Assembly (NCBI GenBank): GCA_025174535.1
Contig: JALBUN010000048.1
Span: 2,254,603-2,318,602, forward strand
Direction: 5' to 3'
Length of the DNA stretch: 64,000 nt
Origin: Cantharellus purpuraceus
Lineage: Eukaryota > Basidiomycota > Agaricomycetes > Cantharellales > Hydnaceae
Part shown: piece by piece, positions 1 through 8,689 of the stretch
How positions within the stretch are numbered: position 1 is the stretch's first letter
How the letters are laid out: every line of letters starts with the position of its first letter
Translations under genes and position numbers: made by a program
The notes under the pieces: model-generated
Told to the model about the DNA's origin: nothing
Seen by the model: only the letters and a program-made list of their open reading frames with translations
Database searches by the model: none

Positions 1-2204
1 TCCAGAGGAGGCCAGGAAATAGGGTGCAGGCTCCTTTGAGCAATTGCAGACAAGGAAAATTGAAGGTACGTTTTGATGTCCTTTTGCACCACTGCTCTCT
101 CAACTCTATGCAAAGGAAGGAGCTTTGGCGGATGGCCAGGGTTGGAGTGAATCGCATTCCGGATTGTGGTCAGTTCCCGACTCGAAATGAGAAACTTGAG
201 AGGTATGGCTAGAGCGAATGTAAAGATAGACTTGATCAAACTCTCCACGGTCCCAAGCCTGGTGCATTCATCGACAGCGTCAATAATGATGATTTTATAT
301 GTCTTGATAGATATGCTAAGGGCGCGCTTCATTGGCTCTACCAGAAGCAAGCGGAACTGCTTAGAGAGAGGGTGCAACGAACCCACTTCCGGTTCGTCCT
401 CAATGGCCTGACTTATTGCGGGTCGAAGGAGAGGAGAAGCCTGAGAAAGTTGGTAGGCGATGGTAGGGATGATGAGACTTGCGTCTGACTTCTTGGGAGA
501 CTGAGCGTGAACAGAAGAAGCTCGCTCCAAGCATATGCTTCTCGTCAAGAATTTCACTGAGGGTGTGAGCGATGCTGGACTTGCCGGTTCCCGCCATCCC
601 AGTTAACCAGCAGACCTTTGGACCCAGATCATCGAATGCCCATTTCTCGAGTTCAGCCAAGACCTGTACGCGGGTACCCTCCATACAACCTTGAGGTTCA
701 TCGTCGTCAGGTGCTTGACGGGTGTTGTAAGATGCGTTTCTTGCATGAGGAAGGCTATCTAATCATTCTGTCATCAAAGGTATACATGGCACCGCATCAT
801 AGCCAACTTACTGACACGAGCCATGTCCTCATCCTTGGGTACCTCAGCTTTCTGGGCACGTCCTAACATCCGCAATTAAACCACACAGAAGCATCGCATC
901 AAAGCCAACTCACGAGGAGTCTCCGAGTCCCTGACCATTTGCAATATGTCCTTTATCATACCTTCAACGGTGTCCATCTGGGGACCTCCTACCATTCTCT
1001 CATGAAAACTACATAAAAGCCCAGCACCACAGCCAACTCACGAGCGGTCTCCCAATCCTTAAGCATTTGCAAGATTTCCTTCGTCGTTGCTTCAACATGA
1101 CACACGGTGTCCGTCTGGAGATGTCCTAATCATCCACTCGTCAAAACGACACATAGCCTTCGCCTCACAGCCAACTCACGAGTCGCCTCCTCTTTCAGCA
1201 TTCGCAACATTTCCTCTGCCATATCTTCAACACGAAGCATGGTCTCCATCTGCAGTCCGTCGGTTCGGCGAGCGGGTTTCACATGGTCCGAGGAATCACT
1301 CACGTCGAATATGCCCTTTGCTACTCCAATGTCACGAAACGATTGTGTAACCAAAGCGCGGTCTTTAACATTCTCGATCGCACGCCTAACCCGTCCGTGC
1401 TTTTGTACACGTTCGATCTTATCCTTATGCTGCTCCAAAGCACTGAAGTGCCAGTGAATTCGAAGGTAGGCGTATGAATCATGAGGAAATAACGGACACT
1501 GAAAAGTCTGTAACACGACTCGGACCAGCTACGGCGTCCTCTGGGGCTCCATCGGAGTCGTGCTGCTTGTACTTGGTAATGATGGAGATGATTGCATCGA
1601 GTGTCTCCTGTATTGCTTCAAAGCCTTTCTCGTTCTGCCTTACATTCTGTCTCATGAGTTAGTCCTGCACGTGTGCAGTCATCTACTGCGAAGAGGTACA
1701 TACATCGTACACCGTCGTGACGCGGTTCGCACCCGCAGCAGCAGCCTTCAGCGGTGGGAGTGCGTATCCTACCGTATCCGCCATGGCAACGCCACCTTTG
1801 AATCCCTCATAAACAACGCCGCCTATATCCTTAAGCAACGTCCGAGGAACATCAGCGCCATTAAGGACATTGCTAAAGTGGTTAACGTTGCCATCACCAA
1901 CTGGTGAGCATTGTGGCTGATGAGCATGAACGCCATCAGTGGGAAGGTTGGAGGAGCCATCTGGGTTTGACGCCCTTGATGGAGGAGGCTGAGGCTGCAG
2001 GACACTAACGGGTGGGGGGGCGGCACCAGGGTTTAATAGCCTTGACGGAGGCTGAGGCTGCAGGACACCAACGGGTGGGGCGGCGGCACATGACTCTAAC
2101 GGACCGGGAGGCGTTGGAGAGAATCGAGATGACGCTCGAGGTCGTTTCAGTAGCTTGCGCGATGTATCGTGACTGGAGTGAGGGGTGTGAGGTCTCTTTG
2201 ACAT
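1..2204 (-). pseudogene. NACHT-type NLR (STAND P-loop NTPase), 5' part, frameshifted; runs off the left edge
   Basis: Reading leftwards from an ATG at 2204, the N terminus is basic (MSKRPHTPHSSHD, then KRPR) and proline-rich. It is followed by an Ala/Gly-rich stretch to about 1720, then an exon around 1500-1650 (QNEKGFEAIQETLDAII) and another at about 1180-1450 (HGRVRRAIENVKD, EDMAEEMLRMLKEEATR) that look like the helical N-terminal domain of agaricomycete NLRs. Small repeated exons follow (759-1179). The NTPase begins near 684: VCWLTGMAGTGKSS is Walker A, FFCSRS follows, IIIIDAVDEC near 260-290 is Walker B and LKFLISSRE near 180 is the sensor-type motif; VVQKDIKTYL lies near 60. About 485 the frame breaks: EVR continues as ASLIIPTIAYQLSQASP only in another frame, as if two bases had been lost. 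NLRs of this type are cytosolic signalling ATPases in self/non-self recognition; the effector and repeat domains are not in the window. Introns before 1180 are inferred less securely. Confidence 0.85.
759..1179 (-). repeat. Tandemly duplicated mini-exon/intron block in the NLR gene
   Basis: Four introns are visible on the minus strand at 1126-1179 (54 bp), 989-1041 (53 bp), 863-913 (51 bp) and 759-811 (53 bp). Three begin GTGAGTTGGCT and one GTAAGTTGGCT; all end in TAG. The exons between them are 1042-1125 (84 nt), 914-988 (75 nt) and 812-862 (51 nt), all multiples of three, so each can be skipped or duplicated without a frameshift. The exons encode related helical segments (EEMLRMLKE, KEILQMLKDWE, KDILQMVRDSE), each following a DxVxxV-type lead. 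This is tandem exon duplication seen directly in the sequence. The protein effect (length of a helical linker before the NACHT domain) is inference. Confidence 0.8.
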
Positions 2205-3018
2205 GGTGAAGCAAGCGATCTTGGTGGCCTTGGGTAGGCGCTGCCCATTATATGTCAATGAGTGGTGTTTGCCGTGGCTTATCCTACCTATGTCCACAGC
2301 CTGAGGTAGACAATGCCTCGTGGATCAAGAAGGAAAGGCTATACGCCTACGGGAAGCTCCAGACGGGCGGTAACAGACAATCATTCATTCTGTGGTCACA
2401 AAGAAGCTTGTAGCTTTAAGTTGATATATGTCGCAGCAGTTCAGACCCTCGATGCATATTGCAGAGTTCGCGTGAGCAACGCGTGGTCTCAGAATCGTGT
2501 TCAATGGGGAAATTTGAAGTGAAATTCACGGAACTTTGGGACAAGCCTTTGAGCAACGGGACGATGTCGAGATTATAGGCGGAGGGGTTAAGAGAGGTGA
2601 CCGGAGCGTTCAATGATCATACCGGCAGAGATCAATGTTTTCTTAGCGTATGGACTCCCCAGGACCATGTGAATCAGAAAGTATTCTATTCCAATGGCCC
2701 TGCAAAGGTGAGTTAGGATTCTCGTCTCAGATTTTCTGCTCATTTATCCTCTGGAGTTATGACAGCACCTACGGATCTGGGACACCGTCGACATCAATGG
2801 TTAATGGTGTCTGTACCTGGATACATGGAAAAATGTTGGTGCATACTATAAACAGTCAAATGCTCAATAACAGTCTGAGCGCTGGGTTAGATCCCGCAAG
2901 TAACTAAAGCGACATTCTTCCAGCTCGATGGACGGTACATGAATTTGCATATGGATTCTCAAGACGGGACAATATTGACATACATTCCAAGGGCGCATTT
3001 CATTTGTTGGCCTGCTCA
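2205..3018. other. No recognisable gene
   Basis: This stretch upstream of the NLR start contains only short frames without recognisable motifs. It presumably holds the NLR promoter and 5' flank. No repeat shared with the rest of the window was recognised. Confidence 0.5.
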
Positions 3019-3720
3019 CCATGTATCCCTCTTACACACCTATCATCAAACGCGTGACGCACGGCGGCGACTCTGCGCTCTCCCCGCGCGGTCCTAGGGT
3101 GTTCTCCTTCTTCCGCTCCCTAAAGCCCCGACCGCTCCTCCTCCCCATTCCGCGGTCTCTCTAAGTCGCACGTACTCCCACCCCCAACCCCCACACCAAA
3201 CACCAAGCACTCATCACTCTCCACGCACCACCCCATAGACCATATGGCTCTTCCTCCCCACCGCCGGCTCTTTATCTCCTACATCCTCATACGCCTCTCC
3301 GTCAAATCCCACGCGTCGTGCGTGTGCATCCTAGCGCTTGAGCAGTGCAGGCGTGCTAGCGGCACCACGACGGTCATGGAGACCCTGCTGGGGATTGAGA
3401 AGAGCATAGGTGATGGTAGAAGCAGCGGGCACCACTATGACGACGGACGTGTGCACGTACTCGGACTCGCCCACGCCCATCCCCACACCCACCACAACCC
3501 CCAACCCCGATCCTCCTCCCCCACCCGCTACGACCCTCCGCCTCACACCGCTCCAACACACGCTCGTCGACGCCCTCACCGCGCTCCCGTGGTTGCACAA
3601 ACAGCTCGCGTACATCGATATTCTCAACTCGCACACCATCATCATCTGCCGTGATGTGCGGTGGTATCGGCGCGGCAAGGGGGTGTTGAGGCATGCAGTA
3701 GATGGTTGTTTATGTAGGGT
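3019..3720 (+). pseudogene. DUF676 (ROG1-like) serine esterase, C-terminal fragment
   Basis: Three frames give consecutive pieces of what looks like the C-terminal half of a fungal DUF676 putative lipase. First YPSYTPIIKRVTHGGDSA (about 3021-3075), then a membrane-proximal piece RRLFISYILIRLSVKSH (from about 3265) followed by ETLLGIEKSIG, and after a frame change near 3415 a proline-rich linker and the tail LTPLQHTLVDALTALPW, NSHTIIICRDVRWYRRGKG, GVLRHAVDG (3540-3700). The NSH-x-IIxCRDV and GVLRHxxD pattern is what I recall at the end of basidiomycete members of this family. No catalytic core precedes it. It lies upstream of the core fragment at 3950-4620, the reverse of gene order, so it is either the end of a first tandem copy or a rearranged piece. 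The GC-rich, CpG-rich composition differs from the transposon DNA. Confidence 0.6.
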
Positions 3721-3949
3721 GGGCTGGGTACATGCTTTAACATGTAGACAGTCGTTGAGGCTAATACGTTATTCTGCTAGTAAAAAGTATTCTATTCAGC
3801 GGACAAAGCAGTTGGTAAGCTGCAAAAGTGGGTATTCATGGTCACGGGTATATATCTTAAGCTTAAGGTCCGCCCTAGGCCCTAATCGAAATCATCGAAC
3901 GCCACTTCAAGTTGCTTTGACGGTGCCCTAACATGGAATGCTTGATCCA

Positions 3950-4620
3950 GAGTCCATCTAGATGCAAGTGCATATTTCCGCCGTGCAAGAAGACGGATCA
4001 CACAGAATCACTCGCTTCTCGGTCGTGGGCTACAGTCTGGGCGGCCTTCTCGCTCGGTATCTCATAGGGTAATATAACCTTCCCCGATAGAAACAGCAAC
4101 TAACTTCCTGGAATAGCATCCTCCACACGCGTGGCTTCTTCACTACCGTCGAACCTTGCAACTTCATCACCATATCCACGCCCCATATTGGCTTACCAAG
4201 ATACCCTGGAGTCCTTTCCGCCTGCTTCAATGCCTTTTCACCACGGCTGCTCTCCAGATCAGCGAATAATTGTCTCTCAGAGACAATTGGTCAGACTCTC
4301 AGCGACCCCTCCTGCACGTCATGGCGGACAAAAGTATCCTATTCCTTCTTCCACTGGTGGAGCGTGCTTGACGTATTCCTTCAGACAACATCTTCCAGAC
4401 GCTCGCCCAGTTCCCTCATGTGCATGTCTATGCCAACGCGTACGACACCACTTCTTCCACACACGCTATTGTCTCACTATATACGCAGGATCAACGACGT
4501 CACCGTCCCATACCTCACCGGAGCTATAGAGCTCGAAGACCCCTTCCTCTCTCCACCCAGTCTCCAAATGTGCGTCCCCCACCCCACATCACACCTCATG
4601 GACTCACTGTCAAGATTGAT
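3950..4620 (+). pseudogene. DUF676 (ROG1-like) serine esterase, catalytic-core fragment
   Basis: The exon ending at 4068 encodes HRITRFSVVGYSLGGLLARY, with the lipase nucleophile elbow G-Y-S-L-G-G at about 4027-4044. A 48-bp intron (4069-4116, GTAATA...TAG with a CTAAC branch site) separates it from an in-frame exon ILHTRGFFTTVEPCNFITI, STPHIGLPRYPG, SPRLLSRS. Beyond about 4285 the homologous frame shifts twice: RPLLHVMADKSILFLL, then NIFQTLAQFPHVHVYANAY, then RINDVTVPYLTGAIELEDPF near 4485-4545. The family hydrolyses ester bonds, probably in lipids. Here the N terminus and the C-terminal tail are missing, and the frameshifts show it is a relic. A perfect hairpin (AATTGTCTCTCAGAGACAATT region, about 4268-4289) lies at the first frame change. 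Confidence 0.75.
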
Positions 4621-4902
4621 TTTTGGCTGAAGGGGTAGACTCTGAGCCAATGAATGCTATGAAGATATAGCAAATATTATTTAGTAAGACTCCAAATATA
4701 GAGGCCTACAGTCAGGGGAGAGATATCCAAGGTAACCTGGTTATATGCAGGATGGTACCTTCAAGGATGTGTTGGAGTGGCAGTATCCTCATGATTGGTG
4801 ATAGTTACAATGAGTGGCCAATCAGAATATTAATTCACAAGTCATGAGTTGTAACTTGGATATAGCAAAGAGAGAAATACTTTAGTTGCTCAGCAAATGA
4901 GG
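4621..4902. other. No recognisable feature
   Basis: Short AT-rich spacer between the esterase relic and the first LTR fragment. Nothing recognised. Confidence 0.4.
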
Positions 4903-4988
4903 TGTTATGCACTAGGTCCAATGGGGGGTTGGAACCTGGGTCAGAGTTTGGGGTTGGAGTCAGAGTGGGTGTTGGGGTACATCATGGG
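4903..4988 (-). mobile_element. LTR-A fragment (family 2 LTR), one end only
   Basis: It starts TGTTATGCACTAGGTCCAAT, the same terminus as the full inverted LTR-A at 57225, and follows it to about 4988, where LTR-G begins. Only about 86 bp remain. The LTR-G junction inside it suggests LTR-G inserted into, or recombined with, an LTR-A. Confidence 0.7.
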
Positions 4989-5254
4989 TGTAAGTTGTGC
5001 CTTTGTTCACACTGTTACAGAACTCAACCAAGTATATTGGTTGGGCGATGTGTTGTACAGTGTGGTTTTTAGCTAAGTTCTCTCTACTATAAGTGGACCC
5101 ACACATGTACTGGGTCCACTGGCTTACATAATAACTATACATATGCACCCTATGGGTGCATATATCTACCAAGAGGACAACATTCCTGAAGGGAATGCTG
5201 CATATATCAATTATACTTATATACTATAGTAAGTAAGTACCTTGGGTACTTACA
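4989..5254 (-). mobile_element. LTR-G (266 bp), 3' LTR position
   Basis: On the minus strand the unit runs TGTAAGTACC...GCACAACTTACA with perfect TGTAAG/CTTACA inverted ends. It is immediately preceded on that strand by a purine run (AAAAAGGGAAGGG, 5255-5267), a good polypurine tract, so this is the 3' LTR of a minus-strand LTR retroelement. A related, truncated copy lies at 28760-28850, and a looser relative starts at 43677. Confidence 0.7.
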
Positions 5255-5353
5255 CCCTTCCCTTTTTGAATGAGACATGATCTCATCCAGTACTTTTTAA
5301 TCATACAGCTCCTTATGAAGCTGATCTGATGAGTTGGTATCCATATGATTGTC

Positions 5354-6083
5354 TTAATCATATGGCTCTGGAGGGGGACAGCTCTCAGTCATCCCTGATG
5401 CTGTTGCAGTATCCTCATCCACTTGAATGGATGAGGAGGATGCAATTGCTACCACAGTGTCCCAATCAAGTTCATGATTAAGTTGATTGTGACCTAAATG
5501 CTCAGTAAGAGAGCATTTAGCAGCTTTATGAGCTGCTTGGGAGACTCCCTGAGTCTCCTGCTTTCGCTTACCAACCCTGGCAGGCTGGTTAAAAGCTGTG
5601 CCAGAGGTGATGTGTTTAGCAAACTCCTCTAAAATAGCAGCATGATTGGGGGTGATGCCTCCCAATTGCCCAAACCAGAGCACAAGCTCTAATTCAGTAT
5701 GTTCTTTGGGGGAGCAATTCCCCCAATCATACGCTCCAGTGACTGAAGCACAAAAGGTGTCACCAAGAGTTGGTGAGTACTTTTGGCCACTGGTCAATAA
5801 TTCCCAGTGGCTGGGATTCTGGAACATAGTCCAGAGGTTCTTCTTGAATGCAGAAGAACCCTTCTTAGGAGTGGCCTTTTGCAGCCACATCCATATGTCC
5901 ACATCAGACAAGTTCATGGTGCCATCTGACTCCTGTCAGATGGCCAGGGGGACCCCATTAGGGTTTACTTGCCACCCCTGTATGCGGTCAAGTGTGTCTA
6001 CCGGTGTGGTTGGTAGAGTGACAATAAGACTCGTGTTATCAGCACAAGCTAGCAGAGTCATTCTTTTGATTACTCTGCACATT
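5354..6083 (-). pseudogene. ORF of unknown function at the 3' end of the LTR-G element
   Basis: From the LTR-H junction at 6083 leftwards a frame reads MTLLACADNTSLIVTLPTT, IQGWQVNPNGVPLAI, then one TGA near 5939 (probably a former CGA), then an open stretch of 187 codons starting MNLSDVDIWMWLQKATPKKG and ending ESCPPPEPYD. It contains Trp/aromatic-rich segments (LWTMFQNPSHWELL, GAYDWGNCS), a Lys/Arg patch (RVGKRKQE) and an acidic, Ser-rich tail. No signal peptide or membrane segment is evident. It sits about 90 bp upstream of the polypurine tract and LTR-G, the position of an extra 3' ORF. I do not recognise the family. It could also be a C-terminal Gag or Pol extension. The 5' part is cut off by LTR-H. 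Confidence 0.5.
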
Positions 6084-7512
6084 TGTTTTGGAACCCGCAA
6101 AATTATGGTGTTAGGGCAAACTCTAAATCACCACAATTCCGTGAATGAACAGCTGAGAAGAATATCAAATCCTACTGCAGCACAACTCCAGAAATGATTT
6201 AACGTTTGTACTTTGGTTACAATCCGTTGTAATGGTCAATGCAGACGATACACAGGAAGGTAATACATTTCTTAGCAGTAGGAAAAGAATAAGACTTCCA
6301 GAGTCTAGAGTTCATGGATGCTTAGGGGTCCAGATATTCCAAAAAGAGGGGAATGCACTTAGAGGCTAGAGGAAGTAGGTGGATGAATCTGACCGTCCAA
6401 GTGGTGACACTCTGAAGCGGGTAACAGCGATGTGTGAAGTATTCTAGCAACTGCTTCACACGAGTTCAAGATCCTAATGCTCTGCAAAGGCAGTACACAC
6501 TAGTAACTTAAACAAGAGCACTAACGGCAGGACGATCGACAGACAATCTCACCCTGTAGATTCGTAGTCACGCAAGGTAGATACTACACTCACGCCCAAA
6601 GCAGGACAATCACCACTTCGAGTGCAATCGAATACAGTTACACAACTGTAAGCGACCCTTGAACTGGACAATCAACAGTTACTGAGATATAGAGGATGAC
6701 ACTGTATGTCACTCTAGTCACACTGATGTGCAGATGATGGGGTAGAAATGGTTATTTATTCAGAGGCAGAATGGGCTCCTTTTATATTGTATTTATAGGA
6801 GCTGACTAATACTACTGGAAAATTCTACCTATTAATAGATGGAAACTACTGGAAGCTAGTGGAATATGTGAGAAGGGGGTGGAAGTTTCCTAGCCAATGA
6901 GCTGCTTGGATTTGCTCTGACTCATGGCATGAGTCATGGATGGAGTCATAGTATGAGTAATCACAGGAGTCATGGTATGAGTCATGGAAGGAGTCATAGC
7001 ATGAGTCATGGCAGGAGTCATTGCATGAGTCACCATTACTCAAATAACTCGGTCAATACTTCGTTTCCCGGGCTGATTAGCACAGCCATGGGTAGGCACA
7101 GCTTCTATTGAACTCTCCACTGAAAATGGAGTCAGGAGGTGCAGTGGTTGCGAAGATATTGAGCATTTACTGGCAGTGGTGACCAGATTGAGTCGGAGAT
7201 TGAAATGAGTCATGTGATTGAAAATGAGTCAGTTGTCCAGGTGACTCCGGCTGACTTTGGGGCTGCCGACATCTGCGAAGGTTTGTGGGTCCATGTGGGT
7301 CCCAAAACTTTGCCCAGCAGAACAATAAGTTTGTAGACTCATTTCTGCATGGAAAATTCCCAAAAAAAATATGAAAAAATAGAGAATATTTGAATGGCCC
7401 TGAATCAAGAGAAAGCAGCACATATATGCTGATATTTTAAGGCCATGAAGCGAAATTGTACAGTTTTGGGACTTTAAACAAGATCTTTTAAGGGAAAACC
7501 AGTTCCCATACA
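6084..7512 (-). mobile_element. LTR-H copy 1 (about 1.43 kb)
   Basis: It is the same unit as the copies at 30479-31910 and 61815-63244. On the minus strand it starts TGTATGGGAACTGG and ends GGGTTCCAAAACA; the termini form an imperfect inverted repeat (TGTATGGGAAC / TGTTTTGGAAC). No matching flanking duplication is present (ACATT versus ATCAC), unlike copy 2, so its flanks have recombined. It differs from the other copies in carrying a GAGTCATG-rich minisatellite. No protein-coding interior for this family is seen in the window. Confidence 0.75.
6905..7040. repeat. GAGTCATG-type degenerate minisatellite inside LTR-H copy 1
   Basis: About a dozen degenerate, partly palindromic units of the type ATGAGTCATGG/AGGAGTCAT are arrayed head to tail. 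The corresponding place in the other two LTR-H copies lacks the array, so this is a local expansion. TGAGTCA is the consensus of bZIP (AP-1/Gcn4-like) sites, but that match may be a by-product of the repeat. Confidence 0.7.
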
Positions 7513-7733
7513 ATCACTATATGACAGGACAGAGGTGGGGTCCGCTCCAATGGGAGTTGGATACGCTGGAGTTGGAAGCTCTGGGTGCTGTATATGACAC
7601 GGACTTGAACTCCTCAGGATCTTGGGACTCTTTGGAGAATCTCAATAGGTTGGATGATGAGAGGTGGTGGTCATGGGAGGAGATAGATTGGATGATCAGG
7701 GAACAGGAGTTGGACTCGGAGAATCCAGAGAAG

Positions 7734-8556
7734 TGTTAAGAAAAGATATGGAGGGGTGTTGTGGGTGAGTGTAAAATGATGGTGAGGGATGGTGGCGAAG
7801 TAGATTTTGAATAGGGGAGCAATTACTGCAAGGATGCAGATATATGCAGGGTCGATGGAAAGATATTGTTTAGTAGAGTAGTGTTACCAAATATCAGAAT
7901 ATTTGGTTAAAAACTGGGACTTCTGCGAAATATTTGAGCAGAAATGGGAATAGCAACACTTCGAAAAAGTGTTTGCTTAATAGAAATGGATGTAATGATC
8001 CAAATCGTTCGTAATTTGAGATAGCAATAGTTGATGCAATATTCTAATGGGATATGCAAAAGATTTCCAATCGAATAGGTCGTTTAGGAGTTATTCCAGG
8101 AACGACAGAAAGTTGACACAAGCTGTTTGTTTGCAGCTTGGAAGGGATTAAGAGTAATGAATCTCCTTATTGATACTCGTACACAGTTGTAGTTAATATA
8201 CAATTTGACAATCACATGATAAAAAAGCCTTTTAGTAAGATTGAAACATATGATAAAAGAAATGATGTGGATACTGATAATATGTGATGTCATGGGGAAA
8301 AACTTTTTACAGAGAAAGGAGTTTTTACCCGTTTGACTTGAGGTTTATGACGAATGAAAATCATCATAATACCTCCCTTTTTGAGTAGTAACCACCCCCG
8401 TAGAACGAAAGGATGGCTCACAAAATAAAATCGAAAAACACCTTCTCCTCATCCCTTAATCAAAAAATTCCCAAACTTTTCACAACTTTTTCTTATCATA
8501 AAACTCCCCCTTCTTGCTCCAATAGATTGTAATATTCCTTGAATAAATTCTTGACA
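7734..8556 (-). mobile_element. Solo LTR-D (823 bp) with perfect target-site duplication
   Basis: The minus-strand unit TGTCAAGAATT...TTTTCTTAACA is flanked on both sides by AGAAG (7729-7733 and 8557-8561; CTTCT in the host orientation), a 5-bp duplication. It interrupts the 3' untranslated region of family 1 copy a. A second copy lies at 22823-23645. A frame of 69 codons (8084-8293) is shared by both copies, but I see no reason to call it a gene. Confidence 0.9.
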
Positions 8557-8689
8557 AGAAGGAGGGAACAGTGGATGGGGAATCAGAGGAGTCAGGTGTA
8601 GGAGAATTGGAGATAGAGGAGAAGTGATGTATCTAGAGAATGTGATGACTAGTGAATGACTGAATTTTCTTGGATAAAACTGGAGTGAA

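Noticed and set aside
1683..2297. Start of the NLR at the upstream Met near 2297
   Set aside because: MSKRPHTPHSSHD at 2204 has a plausible basic N terminus; the upstream codons show no family resemblance.
7521..7739. Acidic, Trp-rich 72-codon ORF
   Set aside because: Antisense to the family 1 3' untranslated region, which is recognisable again near 47380-47440.
8084..8293. 69-codon ORF shared by both LTR-D copies
   Set aside because: Ile/Phe-rich, AT-driven frame in an LTR; only two similar copies, no motif or promoter support.
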